Both the position numbers and the translations under genes were made by a program. From NCBI RefSeq assembly GCF_023704175.1, contig NZ_CP084530.1, positions 3,472,001-3,536,000 on the forward strand: DNA of 64,000 bases, read 5' to 3'. The notes under the pieces are model-generated. The model saw only the letters and a list, made by a program, of their open reading frames with translations. It was not told the DNA's origin and ran no database searches. Positions 43,930 to 52,998 of this stretch are shown piece after piece (within the stretch, counting starts at the first letter, position 1; the number at the start of each line of letters is the position of its first letter). The stretch is from Paenibacillus sp. YPG26. GTDB taxonomy: Bacteria; Bacillota; Bacilli; Paenibacillales; Paenibacillaceae.

Positions 43930-45932
43930 TTTGTCCAGCACCTTTCAATAATAATCCATATTCCAACTGCAATAAGTCCGATGATGATGCCAAAGCCCAT
44001 GCCCAGCAGCCCGCGGATCAAGGAGATCAAGACTGGGGTATGAATATGAGCGAAGGTATCCACCATAGATAACTGGCCAATAGAAGCGATAATCAGCACA
44101 TAGATCAGCTTAGGGAAACGCAGGGCCGCGAATACGCCCATAATGAACAGCGGATGGAAGGCCAGGAACTCCTTGTTCCTTGGACGTACACCGATCGTAT
44201 TCTCCAGGAATGAACGGAACGCCGCCTCACCCGGCAGAAGACTGCCCGAGTTCCCTGTCCGGGACAGGTAGTAGAGCCCAGCTGCCGCGAGAATCGCCGC
44301 ACAGACTACCCATAGGACAGTGATTGGCATCCGAAGCCATCTGCGGAGCTCGCTGTATACGGTGTTCCCTTGATACAGGAAGACATACAGAGCTACCAGG
44401 AAGACCGGAAGCAAGTGCAGCAGGCTTACCCCGCGGAACTGATTCAAGACCAGAGCATAAGTGATATTATTCAGCAGCGCGATCACGAAAGGCACGGCGC
44501 AAAGTGACAATAACGAAGTCTTAATGAACAGCACAAGGCTGTGTGTCAACCTGCGGCCGGCTGACATTGAACGGTTCGCGCCTTGAATCTCCTGTACTTT
44601 CCTGATTGCAAGCAGCATAGCGATCGTTGGGGCGCTAATCGCCACAAGCAGGGACAGCATTTGTTCAAGCAACTGCTGTTTGTGAATGACGAACAACCCG
44701 GCACAGCCAAGCAGACCTATGATCAGAGCTGCCAGCGTTAATGATGGCAGGAAGTAGGATACAAGGATGGAGACGAAGGCGACTCCGCCCAGTACAACCA
44801 AGGCTTTGAGAATCTTATCCCAAGAGTGGGAATTGACTGTGAAAGGCTCTGCTTGTCCAAGCTGGTAACCGTCCTTCTCCATCCGCTTGACCGCATTCCC
44901 CGGTTCACCCAAGGTCTCTACGATGTTGTCCACTGAATCCGTGATTGTGGACTTCGACGTATCCTTGCTTGGCATACTGTTGATGTAGATCATGCGGATC
45001 TTCCGGTCCTTAACAGCCAGAGCGAAGCGGTCGGCAAGAACGTCGGTGTCCAGCTTCGCATCCTTATCGCTTAAGGAATATAGACGTACCACATTGTAAT
45101 CCAGGTCATAAGCCAGCTTGTTAAATCCAGCCTGTGGCTTCTTAAGACCTTCAATGGTCACAATACCCATTCCATGAGCCTTGAGCGAGTCGGCAAAAGC
45201 CTTCAGGCTCTTCTTCTCCGGATCATCGGTGAATCCTTTGACCGCGTCTCCTTCAAAGAGAATGTGCTTCACATTGTTCTCCTGGAACATCGTAAGCAGC
45301 TTGTCTACCGCTGCCTGATCGTAAGGCATATTATCGCTCATACGCGGAAGGATGTTAAAGCCTTTATCCCGCAGCATCTTCATGGCAACCGGATCAGGAG
45401 CGAAGGATTTAATTAGAGCATTGGCTGGTGATGTATTAATGCGCACAGCCGTTACGCCCGGTTCCCAGCTCCATGGAGCCACAGCGATATCGAACATTTG
45501 GAAAGTTTCTTCAATCAGAGGCTGGAAAGCGCGTGCGTTCTCCTCATTCGTGAATACGACATAAGTCTGATTCCCGGCTGCCGCACTGGATACAGGCAGC
45601 TTGTTCATGTTGATCAGATCCTGTGTACTGTACACCAACACACGGCGGGATCTGGACAACTCGTCGAGATTGCTTTCAAACATCGCAATCGTGCCGACAC
45701 CGGCTCCTTGCAGCTTATCAAGCTGCTCATTCATATAGGCTTCAGGGTTGGGTTGATAATAAGAGCTCTCCAGCAAGCTGCGATAATTGAAAATAAGCTC
45801 CACGTTCTTGGCTGTCTGCTCGGTCTGAATACGTCCGTAGATCAGCGGCAATGAAGCTACCATGCCTACTACGACCAGAATCCAAAGCCACTTGCGGGAC
45901 GCTTTGTTCCACTTCTGCCATCTTTGATACAC
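43902..45932 (-). CDS. DUF5693-family membrane protein
   Basis: A 676-residue protein with one N-terminal membrane segment (WLWILVVVGMVASLPLIYG), a ~330-residue extracytoplasmic domain and about nine further membrane segments from ~385 on. The sequence matches my recollection of the DUF5693 family found beside csaB in Paenibacillus and relatives. The soluble domain begins NVELIFNYRSLLESSYYQPN; the C-terminal part (LLPGEAAFRSFLENTIGVRPRNKEF) carries the conserved acidic/aromatic pattern. A role in polymer export or modification is plausible but unproven. GTG start with AGGAGG. The 3' end overlaps csaB. Confidence 0.85.
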   Translation of the reverse strand: MYQRWQKWNKASRKWLWILVVVGMVASLPLIYGRIQTEQTAKNVELIFNYRSLLESSYYQPNPEAYMNEQLDKLQGAGVGTIAMFESNLDELSRSRRVLVYSTQDLINMNKLPVSSAAAGNQTYVVFTNEENARAFQPLIEETFQMFDIAVAPWSWEPGVTAVRINTSPANALIKSFAPDPVAMKMLRDKGFNILPRMSDNMPYDQAAVDKLLTMFQENNVKHILFEGDAVKGFTDDPEKKSLKAFADSLKAHGMGIVTIEGLKKPQAGFNKLAYDLDYNVVRLYSLSDKDAKLDTDVLADRFALAVKDRKIRMIYINSMPSKDTSKSTITDSVDNIVETLGEPGNAVKRMEKDGYQLGQAEPFTVNSHSWDKILKALVVLGGVAFVSILVSYFLPSLTLAALIIGLLGCAGLFVIHKQQLLEQMLSLLVAISAPTIAMLLAIRKVQEIQGANRSMSAGRRLTHSLVLFIKTSLLSLCAVPFVIALLNNITYALVLNQFRGVSLLHLLPVFLVALYVFLYQGNTVYSELRRWLRMPITVLWVVCAAILAAAGLYYLSRTGNSGSLLPGEAAFRSFLENTIGVRPRNKEFLAFHPLFIMGVFAALRFPKLIYVLIIASIGQLSMVDTFAHIHTPVLISLIRGLLGMGFGIIIGLIAVGIWIIIERCWTKWSPRLLQD

Positions 45933-45956
45933 GAAGGTACCTCCTCATGAATAAAC

Positions 45957-46005
45957 TCCGAAGTCTCATAGCCCAGCCCATAAGCCGGAGCATCCCGAGA
46001 CTTCG
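45957..46005 (-). terminator. Inverted repeat between pgcA and the DUF5693 gene
   Basis: CCGAAGTCTC and GAGACTTCGG form a 10-bp stem around a ~27-nt loop, with only a short T-rich tail on the minus strand. It may separate the phosphohexomutase from the wall polymer genes. Confidence 0.6.
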
Positions 46006-46051
46006 GAATATTAAGTAAACACGCTATTTCTTTGTTGCATTCCAATGCGAA

Positions 46052-47776
46052 CTAAGCGTCAACTCTAGCCATAACCTCATCCTGCAATTTGCCAAGCGTG
46101 CTGAGTGACTCCTCGTTGGAGTCTCCCCGTACGGCGAAATACACTTTAATCTTAGGCTCTGTGCCGGATGGCCGCAAGCAGAACCAGGATCCGTCTTCCA
46201 GTATGAACTTAAGCACATTCTCTCTAGGGAATCCATAGAGCCCCTTGGAAAAGTCCTCAACTTCCTTCACCTTAATGCCCGCAACTTCCTGCGGACTGTG
46301 ATCACGCCAGTCCGTCATAAGAGACTGGATCTTGGCAACGCCGTCCTTACCCTTGAGCGTACGGGAGATAAGAGACTCACGGTAGTAACCGAACTGCTGA
46401 TACAGCTCTTCAAGAACATCGAACAGCGTCTTACCTTGTGTCTTGTAGTATGCCGCAGCTTCAGCAATTAGAGTCGATGCCACAACCGCATCTTTGTCGC
46501 GGGCATAGTTGCCAGCCAGATAGCCATAGCTCTCTTCGTATCCGAAGAGGTAGGTATGCTCACCGGACTGCTCGAATCGATTCATCATTTCACCGATGTA
46601 TTTAAAGCCTGTCAGCGTGTTAAATACCGACACCCCATAGTGGCGTGCAATTACTGCACCAAGCTCGCTGGTTACAATCGTCTTGACTACAGCCCCGTTC
46701 TCCGGGAGCTTGCCTGCAGACTTCAGCTGGCTGAGCAGATAATGCACCAGAATGGAACCCGACTGATTCCCCGTCAGGATCTGATACTCCCCGTTCGCAT
46801 CCTTAACCACGGCACCCATACGGTCCGCGTCCGGATCTGTTCCCATGAGCAGATCAGCGCCTACTTTCTTCCCAAGCTCAATGGCCAGGGCAAAAGCTTC
46901 ACGTTCCTCCGGATTCGGGGATTTCACTGTGGAGAATTCCGCATCCGGCTGCTCTTGCTCGGCTACAATATGGACCTGTGTGAATCCAAGCTTATCCAGC
47001 ACGCGCCGAACAGGAACGTTACCGGTTCCATGGAGTGGAGTGAAGACGATTACCACATCTTTGGCAGCACCTGAAGCCAGCATCTCAGGGTTCACACTCG
47101 CAGCTGCTACGGTGTTCGCGAAATCTTCATCTTCCGCCTCACCCAGCCAGACTAACAGGCCTTGGGATTCCGCTTCTTCCTGGGTCAGACGCTTGACCTG
47201 GGCAAAAGAAGACACTTCCTTGATCAAAGCAATGACTTCCTCAGCTTCCTGGGGAACAAGCTGCCCGCCCGAGGCATTATAGACTTTGTATCCGTTATAT
47301 TCAGGCGGATTATGACTCGCGGTAATGACGATGCCTCCCGTTGCTTGAAGGGAACGCACAGAGAAGGACAACTGCGGAGTTGGACGAAGGGAAGGGAACA
47401 GCTTCGCGGTAATCCCGTTGCCCGCCAGCACCAGAGCGGCCTCCAAGGCGAATTCCGGCGAGAAATGCCGGGAGTCATGAGCAATCACAACAGAAGGTTG
47501 GCCTTCTGCTTGCGATTTGCTGTGCGCATCCAGAATATACTGTGCAAAGCCTTGAGTAGCCTTGCCCACGGTATACCGGTTGATCCGGTTGCTTCCTGCG
47601 CCAATTAATCCACGAAGTCCGCCTGTACCAAATTCAAGCTCTCTATAAAATCGATCTTCGAGCTCAGCCGGACTGCTCTCAAGCGAGCGCAGCTCCTGCT
47701 TGGTCTCCTCATCAATGCTTGCATCCTGCAGCCATGCCTGAACCTTCTCCTGAATTGACTGATTGATCTCGCTCAT
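46052..47776 (-). CDS. pgcA: Phosphoglucomutase/phosphomannomutase
   Basis: An alpha-D-phosphohexomutase of 574 residues. It interconverts glucose-6-P and glucose-1-P (or mannose phosphates), feeding UDP-sugar and wall polymer synthesis. The phosphoserine loop GGIVITASHNPPEYNGYK, the metal loop LMGTDPDADRMGAVV, the sugar loop FGYEESYGYLAG and the phosphate loop FCLRPSGTEPKIKVY are all intact. Length matches B. subtilis PgcA. Symbol is given for the subfamily; substrate choice (Glc or Man) is not decided by sequence. Confidence 0.94.
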   Translation of the reverse strand: MSEINQSIQEKVQAWLQDASIDEETKQELRSLESSPAELEDRFYRELEFGTGGLRGLIGAGSNRINRYTVGKATQGFAQYILDAHSKSQAEGQPSVVIAHDSRHFSPEFALEAALVLAGNGITAKLFPSLRPTPQLSFSVRSLQATGGIVITASHNPPEYNGYKVYNASGGQLVPQEAEEVIALIKEVSSFAQVKRLTQEEAESQGLLVWLGEAEDEDFANTVAAASVNPEMLASGAAKDVVIVFTPLHGTGNVPVRRVLDKLGFTQVHIVAEQEQPDAEFSTVKSPNPEEREAFALAIELGKKVGADLLMGTDPDADRMGAVVKDANGEYQILTGNQSGSILVHYLLSQLKSAGKLPENGAVVKTIVTSELGAVIARHYGVSVFNTLTGFKYIGEMMNRFEQSGEHTYLFGYEESYGYLAGNYARDKDAVVASTLIAEAAAYYKTQGKTLFDVLEELYQQFGYYRESLISRTLKGKDGVAKIQSLMTDWRDHSPQEVAGIKVKEVEDFSKGLYGFPRENVLKFILEDGSWFCLRPSGTEPKIKVYFAVRGDSNEESLSTLGKLQDEVMARVDA

Positions 47777-47804
47777 GTGTCTCTGCTCCCCTTCTATTGT
47801 TGGA

Positions 47805-48242
47805 CTATTTCAATTCTCCATCCGAGAGTGCAAACATAATCTCACCTTCAGCCACCACTTTATCTCCAACCTTGGCGGTAGCGCGGCCTTTGCCGATAGA
47901 ACCCTTCAGACGGATAATCTCCACTTCAAGGCGAAGAGTATCTCCCGGGAACACCATATCACGGAAGCGGAATCCATCCAGTCCCGCAAGGAATCCAATC
48001 TTCCCCTTGTTGCTCTCCACACTTAGCATAGCGGCGGCTCCCACTTGCGCCAAAGCCTCTGTAATAAGCACACCCGGCATTACCGGGTACCCTGGGAAGT
48101 GCCCTTGGAAAAATGGTTCATTAATAGTTACATTCTTAATGCCTACTGCACGCTTCCCCTCTTCCATCTCGATAATCCGGTCCACCAATAGGAACGGGTA
48201 ACGGTGAGGGATAATGTCTTGAACCTGCCGATTGTCTAACAT
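47805..48242 (-). CDS. fabZ: FabZ, 3-hydroxyacyl-ACP dehydratase
   Basis: FabZ dehydrates 3-hydroxyacyl-ACP in type II fatty acid synthesis. The 145-residue protein has the hot-dog fold motif [20 protein letters not shown], with the catalytic His in GHFPG and Glu in TEALAQ. Start [20 protein letters not shown] at ATG 48242 follows AAAGGGG; an in-frame extension to 48335 is not needed for the family. In B. subtilis it also lies near flhO-flhP. Confidence 0.96.
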   Translation of the reverse strand: MLDNRQVQDIIPHRYPFLLVDRIIEMEEGKRAVGIKNVTINEPFFQGHFPGYPVMPGVLITEALAQVGAAAMLSVESNKGKIGFLAGLDGFRFRDMVFPGDTLRLEVEIIRLKGSIGKGRATAKVGDKVVAEGEIMFALSDGELK

Positions 48243-48498
48243 GATTATGTACTGCCCCTTTCTGATTTGCCCACTCTCCGGGTAATTGTATTTAAACGGG
48301 AATTCCCGTATAAAAACAAGTGTCCACGGCCACACTGTAATTATCCTTCGTCTCTGCAGATACGAAGGTTCAGATAAGGGGTTTATTCGCAGGGCTGCTC
48401 TTGAGCCGTCCTGCGGATAGAACCCTTTTGCTATTGCTGAAAAAGATATGGGCTGCCTAATGCGGACATTCCTCCCCCAATTATACCTTCTCCCTGTT

Positions 48499-48568
48499 CA
48501 AAAATAAAACTCCCGCTTACGCCGGAATTTCCACTGTGTTTCAATGTGGTAATCCGCTTAGCGGGAGT
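48499..48568 (-). terminator. Terminator at the end of the hairpin array
   Basis: ACTCCCGCT (48509-48517) and AGCGGGAGT (48560-48568) form an outer stem with inner hairpin-capable sequence, followed on the minus strand by TTTTATTTTTG. It probably ends the flhO-flhP-epuA-like transcript. Confidence 0.75.
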
Positions 48569-48724
48569 TAATACAGAGTTCTTGTGAAAGAAGCTCCCGC
48601 ATGAGCGGGAGTTATTACAGAGTCTTTGTGTAAGAAGCTCCCGCATAAGCCGGAGTTATTACAGGACTTCTATGTAAGCAGCCCCCGCAATGAGCGGGAG
48701 TTGTTACGGCCGGCGGAGCAAATC
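48549..48724. repeat. 44-bp hairpin repeat array
   Basis: Four copies of a 44-bp unit begin at 48549, 48593, 48637 and 48681 with exact 44-bp spacing. The unit holds a CTCCCGCATGAGCGGGAG hairpin and a TTATTACAGAGTCTTTGTG spacer. Copies are degenerate at the ends. On the minus strand the array is transcribed before the terminator at 48499-48568. The rest of 48243-48548 shows no gene. Confidence 0.92.
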
Positions 48725-48753
48725 GCCTCGCTCTTACCGGGATGCCGCATTCC

Positions 48754-48954
48754 TTAAGGTGCAAAAATCAAATCATACACATGACGCCAGGTACTCCACT
48801 GGAAGACACCGCCGAGACTCTGCTTCCCGAGTACAACATATCCTACAACCATACCCGCAAATAACGCCAGGAAGAGGATAAAAAGGAGCAGCAGAATGAA
48901 CAGGCTTCTACGCAGAGCAGGGCGCTTGGCTGCCGGTTTACTCTCTTGACTCAT
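48754..48954 (-). CDS. EpuA-like small membrane protein
   Basis: A 66-residue protein: a basic N-terminus (KPAAKRPALRRS), one hydrophobic helix (LFILLLLFILFLALFAGMVVG) and a short tail (GGVFQWSTWRHVYDLIFAP). The tail fits the EpuA family (often labelled RNA polymerase subunit beta by transfer). ATG at 48954 follows AGGTGG; a GTG at 48966 overlaps the SD. It starts 12 bp after flhP and is probably cotranscribed. Function is unknown. Confidence 0.8.
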   Translation of the reverse strand: MSQESKPAAKRPALRRSLFILLLLFILFLALFAGMVVGYVVLGKQSLGGVFQWSTWRHVYDLIFAP

Positions 48955-48966
48955 CGATTCATCCAC

Positions 48967-49788
48967 CTATCCACGCAAATTGTTCGCCAGATTCGTCATC
49001 GTATCACTCGATGTCAAGGCACGTGCCGAAAGCTGATACGCCCGCTGAACCTGCAGCATCTCCGACATTTCTGTGGTCAAATCCACGTTAGACTCCTCAA
49101 GCGCGCCTTGACGCAGAGATGCCTGCTTATTCTGTGGGAGCGTATCGTTGCTTGCAAGGACATCAGCCTCATTAGCGCCTGCTGTAAGCACAAACAGATT
49201 GTCCGCCCGTTGTTCAAGCGCCTCTGGCCGCTGTGGAGATACCAGCTGAATGGCCTGTCCCAGATTAGACGTAGTCTGACCGAGAGTGGCTTTGATATTG
49301 CCATTGGCATCGATCTGGAGCTTCGAGCCCGCAGGAACGGTAATCGGCGCATTATTCTTATCCAGTACATAGTGGCCCTGGCTGGTAACCAGATAGGCCA
49401 ATCGGTTGTCCATCGGGTCCGGCTGGATATGGAAGTCGCCTTCTCTTGTCCAGGCCTTCTGACCATTCGCTTGTACCGCGAATAAGCCGTTGCCCTGGAT
49501 CGCTAGGTCAGTGTCCTTCCCTGTATCCTTGATGGCCCCCTGGGAGTAGTCCCGGGTAATACTAGTCATACGGGAACCATATCCCACCTGAATTCCAAGT
49601 GGAGTGGCTCTGCTTGTCCGGCCCATCCCTGGTTCCTGCTTCACAATACTGGTTAGGGTGTCCTCAAAGGTAGCTCCCTTGCTCTTATATCCGACTGTGT
49701 TAACATTCGCAATATTATCCGCAAGCAGATCCAGACGCTGCTGAATTCCAGCCATGGAGACCGCGGAACTAATCATGGAGTTGTTCAT
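48967..49788 (-). CDS. flhP: FlhP, flagellar rod protein (FlgG-like)
   Basis: FlhP is one of two Bacillus FlgF/FlgG-type proteins that form the distal rod or hook-proximal part. The 273-residue protein has MNNSMISSAVSMAGIQQRLD, the rod motif DLLADNIANVNTVGYKSK, and the C-terminal LEESNVDLTTEMSEMLQVQR typical of FlgG. It follows flhO by 10 bp. Both are probably read from the sigma-D promoter downstream of mbl. Confidence 0.93.
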   Translation of the reverse strand: MNNSMISSAVSMAGIQQRLDLLADNIANVNTVGYKSKGATFEDTLTSIVKQEPGMGRTSRATPLGIQVGYGSRMTSITRDYSQGAIKDTGKDTDLAIQGNGLFAVQANGQKAWTREGDFHIQPDPMDNRLAYLVTSQGHYVLDKNNAPITVPAGSKLQIDANGNIKATLGQTTSNLGQAIQLVSPQRPEALEQRADNLFVLTAGANEADVLASNDTLPQNKQASLRQGALEESNVDLTTEMSEMLQVQRAYQLSARALTSSDTMTNLANNLRG

Positions 49789-49798
49789 TTAGTACCTC

Positions 49799-50674
49799 CT
49801 ACACGCGGCCGACGTCATTGACGGCTTTGTCCATACTTTTATCGTAAAACTGAATGACCTTCTGATTCGCTTCATATGCACGCTGAGCCGTCATTAGGTC
49901 GACCATCGATTGGGCTGTATTCACATTCGAGCCTTCAAGAGAACCCTGACGTACGGTTACCGCATCGGCGGCTTCCATATTACGAAGCCCTGCCCTCTGC
50001 GGATCAGCCGCTTCATAGACACCATTTCCGTTACGAACAAGCTCATAAGGAGACGTGGCTACCGTAATTTGCAGCTGCTGATTGGTAGGGATTCCATTAT
50101 ACAGGAAGTTCCCCTTGTTATCTGTCTGCAGATCATGAATAGGACGATCAAGAACCAGCGGCTGACCGTTGCTGCCGAGAACCTTAAAGCCCGTGGAACT
50201 CAGAAGCTCTCCCGCTCCATTGACATGGAAGCTGCCATCCCTTGTATAACGGATATTCCCGTTATTGTCCTGGACTGTGAAGAAGGCTTGAGGGCGGTAC
50301 ACCACGCTGCCATCTTCCTTCACGAACTTACCTGACTGGTCAAAAGCATACGGCTGATTTGTCGCTGGGTCAACCAGCTCCAGGCTGGACTCCAGTCCAA
50401 AGTCCGAGCTTTTGCCGGTCTCTCTGAGGTCTCCCTGCGTATAAGTAGGTTGTGTCTCTTCGGCGAACACGCCGGTATTCAGCTTGCCAATTTGTGCTGT
50501 GCCGGGTCCGTTCCCGCCAGTCAGAGAAATAAGCACCTCTGGAAAGGAGCGGGCTGCTTCGTTCACCGACTTGTATCCTGGTGTATTGATGTTGGCTATA
50601 TTCTGGGTCACCGTATCGTGCATCCGCTGCTGGGTCATCATACCCGCGGCAGCCGTATAGAGTCCTCTTAGCAA
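49799..50674 (-). CDS. flhO: FlhO, flagellar rod protein (FlgF-like)
   Basis: A 291-residue rod protein. It starts MLRGLYTAAAGMMTQQRMHD, has QNIANINTPGYKSVNEAARS, and ends QGSLEGSNVNTAQSMVDLMT, the conserved ends of FlgF/FlgG-type proteins. GGAGG precedes the ATG. B. subtilis has the same spoIIID-mbl-flhO-flhP order. A sigma-D promoter overlaps the end of mbl, leaving a ~550-nt leader that contains a CTTA microsatellite. Confidence 0.93.
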   Translation of the reverse strand: MLRGLYTAAAGMMTQQRMHDTVTQNIANINTPGYKSVNEAARSFPEVLISLTGGNGPGTAQIGKLNTGVFAEETQPTYTQGDLRETGKSSDFGLESSLELVDPATNQPYAFDQSGKFVKEDGSVVYRPQAFFTVQDNNGNIRYTRDGSFHVNGAGELLSSTGFKVLGSNGQPLVLDRPIHDLQTDNKGNFLYNGIPTNQQLQITVATSPYELVRNGNGVYEAADPQRAGLRNMEAADAVTVRQGSLEGSNVNTAQSMVDLMTAQRAYEANQKVIQFYDKSMDKAVNDVGRV

Positions 50675-51229
<555 letters not shown>

Positions 51230-51256
51230 ATATCGGCTGGTCAGAACTTTTTCTTA
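51230..51256 (-). promoter_or_regulatory. Sigma-D promoter of flhO-flhP, overlapping the end of mbl
   Basis: TAAG (51256-51253), 15 bp, GCCGATAT (51237-51230): an exact -10 and three of four -35 bases. The -35 lies in the last codons of mbl. Confidence 0.85.
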
Positions 51257-52239
51257 ATGACTTTGTCCAAATTATCCAGCATAAGTCCCGTACCCTTCAC
51301 GACGCAGTGCATCGGATCTTCAGCAACGAGAACAGGCACACGGAGTTCTTCAGCCAAAAGCTCGTCCAATCCGTTCAGCAGAGCGCCTCCGCCAGTCAGA
51401 ATGACCCCGCGGTCGATAATGTCCGCTGACAATTCTGGCGGAGTGCGCTCCAGGACTGATTTTGCTGCTGCTACAATGGAAGATACAGGCTCCCATAAAG
51501 CTTCCTGTACTTCCGCAGAAGAAATTGTAATGGTAAGCGGAAGTCCCGATACCATATCTCTTCCCCGGATGTCGAGTTCAGCCTGACGGCCGCCGGGACG
51601 AACGGTTCCGATTCTGATCTTGATATCCTCGGCTGTACGCTCGCCAATTAACAGCTTGTACTTTGTTTTGATATAACGAATGATGGCGGAATCGAACTTG
51701 TCGCCTGCCATCTTGATGGAAGACGCGGTAACAATGTCTCCCATAGAGAGTACGGCTACGTCTGTCGTGCCGCCTCCAATATCCACAACCATATTTCCGC
51801 TCGGTTCATATATATCCATTCCTGCTCCAATAGCAGCTGCCTTCGGTTCTTCTTCCAAGTAGACTTCCTTGGCCCCGCTGCGCTCAGCGGCCTCACGAAT
51901 CGCCTTCTGCTCAACGGAGGTAATGTTCGTTGGGGCACAGATGAGAATTCGGGGGTGACTATACCAGCTCTTGCCGCCAACACGGTTAATGAAATACTTC
52001 AGCATCGTCTCCGTAATTTCGAAATCCGCAATGACTCCATCCTTAAGCGGACGGATTGCCACAATATTCCCTGGTGTTCTGCCGACCATCCGCCTAGCAT
52101 CCTCGCCGACAGCAAGCACACGCTTGGTATCGCTCTCAATGGTAACTACCGAAGGCTCGTCGAGCACTACACCTTTCCCTTTTACATGGATAAGCACATT
52201 CGCCGTGCCCAAGTCAATTCCGATATCCTTACTCATCAT
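51241..52239 (-). CDS. mbl: Mbl, MreB-like actin homologue
   Basis: Mbl is a bacterial actin that guides lateral wall synthesis. The 332-residue protein starts DIGIDLGTANVLIHVKGKGV, has the ATPase motifs MVVDIGGGTTDVAVLSMGD and GVILTGGGALLNGLDE, and TPGNIVAIRPLKDGVIADFE. B. subtilis Mbl has 333 residues, and the gene follows spoIIID as in that species. An SD-like GGGGGAGCTTTGT precedes the ATG. Confidence 0.95.
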   Translation of the reverse strand: MMSKDIGIDLGTANVLIHVKGKGVVLDEPSVVTIESDTKRVLAVGEDARRMVGRTPGNIVAIRPLKDGVIADFEITETMLKYFINRVGGKSWYSHPRILICAPTNITSVEQKAIREAAERSGAKEVYLEEEPKAAAIGAGMDIYEPSGNMVVDIGGGTTDVAVLSMGDIVTASSIKMAGDKFDSAIIRYIKTKYKLLIGERTAEDIKIRIGTVRPGGRQAELDIRGRDMVSGLPLTITISSAEVQEALWEPVSSIVAAAKSVLERTPPELSADIIDRGVILTGGGALLNGLDELLAEELRVPVLVAEDPMHCVVKGTGLMLDNLDKVIKKKF

Positions 52240-52554
52240 TACAAAGCTCCCCCAAAGCGTATTTTAAATGGTAAAAGAAATTCTCATCTATGGTAACCCG
52301 TAGTCGACAGAAAATCCGTTAGTTTTACATAGAAAGACCTGAAAAACACATCTTAAGTCCGTTCTGTAAACCTAAATTCCGGGATGAATGGATAAATTAC
52401 CCGCATTCTCATACCATATTTAAAAATATCATACTTTGGGGGACGTATTCAATCACAATACTGTCTTTTTTAGCAGGATCACAGCCTTGATCTTGTCGAT
52501 TCCATGACATCCATGACTGCTGCAATCTGAGACATTTGGCATACAAAATTAGGC
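52240..52554. other. Intergenic region spoIIID-mbl
   Basis: No gene was seen. A GATCA/TGATC palindrome lies near 52488-52503 without a following T-run, and no vegetative promoter for mbl could be defended. Confidence 0.5.
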
Positions 52555-52839
52555 TTAATTGACTGCCGAGATCACCTCACGTTTGGAGGGTGTTGTTTTT
52601 TTATATTTAATTTTGGTCGCCTCTCCTCCGCGCAGATGCCGAATAGACTTGTGGTACTCCAAAATATGCTTCACCTGGTCAGCCAGATCCGGGTTGATCT
52701 CCGGAAGCCGTTCGGTCAGGTCCTTATGCACCGTGCTCTTGGACACGCCAAATTCCTTGGCGATAGTTCTCACTGTATGCCTCGTCTCCACGATGCAGCG
52801 GCCTATCTTAATGGTACGTTCCTTGATGTAATCATGCAC
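52555..52839 (-). CDS. spoIIID: SpoIIID, sporulation transcription factor
   Basis: SpoIIID is a mother-cell DNA-binding regulator of the sigma-E regulon. The 94-residue product reads HDYIKERTIKIGRCIVETRH, then VRTIAKEFGVSKSTVHKDLT (helix-turn-helix), then KSIRHLRGGEATKIKYKK, matching B. subtilis closely. GTG at 52839 is the start, giving the family N-terminus; GGAGG precedes it. A sigma-E-type promoter lies ~30 bp upstream. Confidence 0.97.
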   Translation of the reverse strand: MHDYIKERTIKIGRCIVETRHTVRTIAKEFGVSKSTVHKDLTERLPEINPDLADQVKHILEYHKSIRHLRGGEATKIKYKKTTPSKREVISAVN

Positions 52840-52872
52840 GCTCCCGCCTCCCAACTCGAGATAGTTTGGTAC

Positions 52873-52900
52873 AGTATATGAGGGGCGTGCCTATATATTC
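52873..52900 (-). promoter_or_regulatory. Sigma-E-type promoter of spoIIID
   Basis: GAATATA (52900-52894), 13 bp, CATATACT (52880-52873) on the minus strand. Both elements match the sigma-E pattern (KMATATT, CATANNNT). Confidence 0.75.
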
Positions 52901-52954
52901 TTTGTTTCCAAGCGTGACAAGCCTTACTAAGACCTATTTTTTGAATGGGGACAG

Positions 52955-52985
52955 GAAAAAGACGAGGAATCTCACGATTCCCCGC
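52955..52985 (-). terminator. Terminator of spoIIQ
   Basis: GGAATC/GATTCC core stem, four-base loop, extended by CG/GC pairs, then TCTTTTTCC on the minus strand. Confidence 0.8.
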
Positions 52986-52998
52986 CCGGGTACAGCCA

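Noticed and set aside
48549..48724. Possible CRISPR array
   Set aside because: The 44-bp period has a conserved, not unique, inter-hairpin sequence and no cas genes are near.
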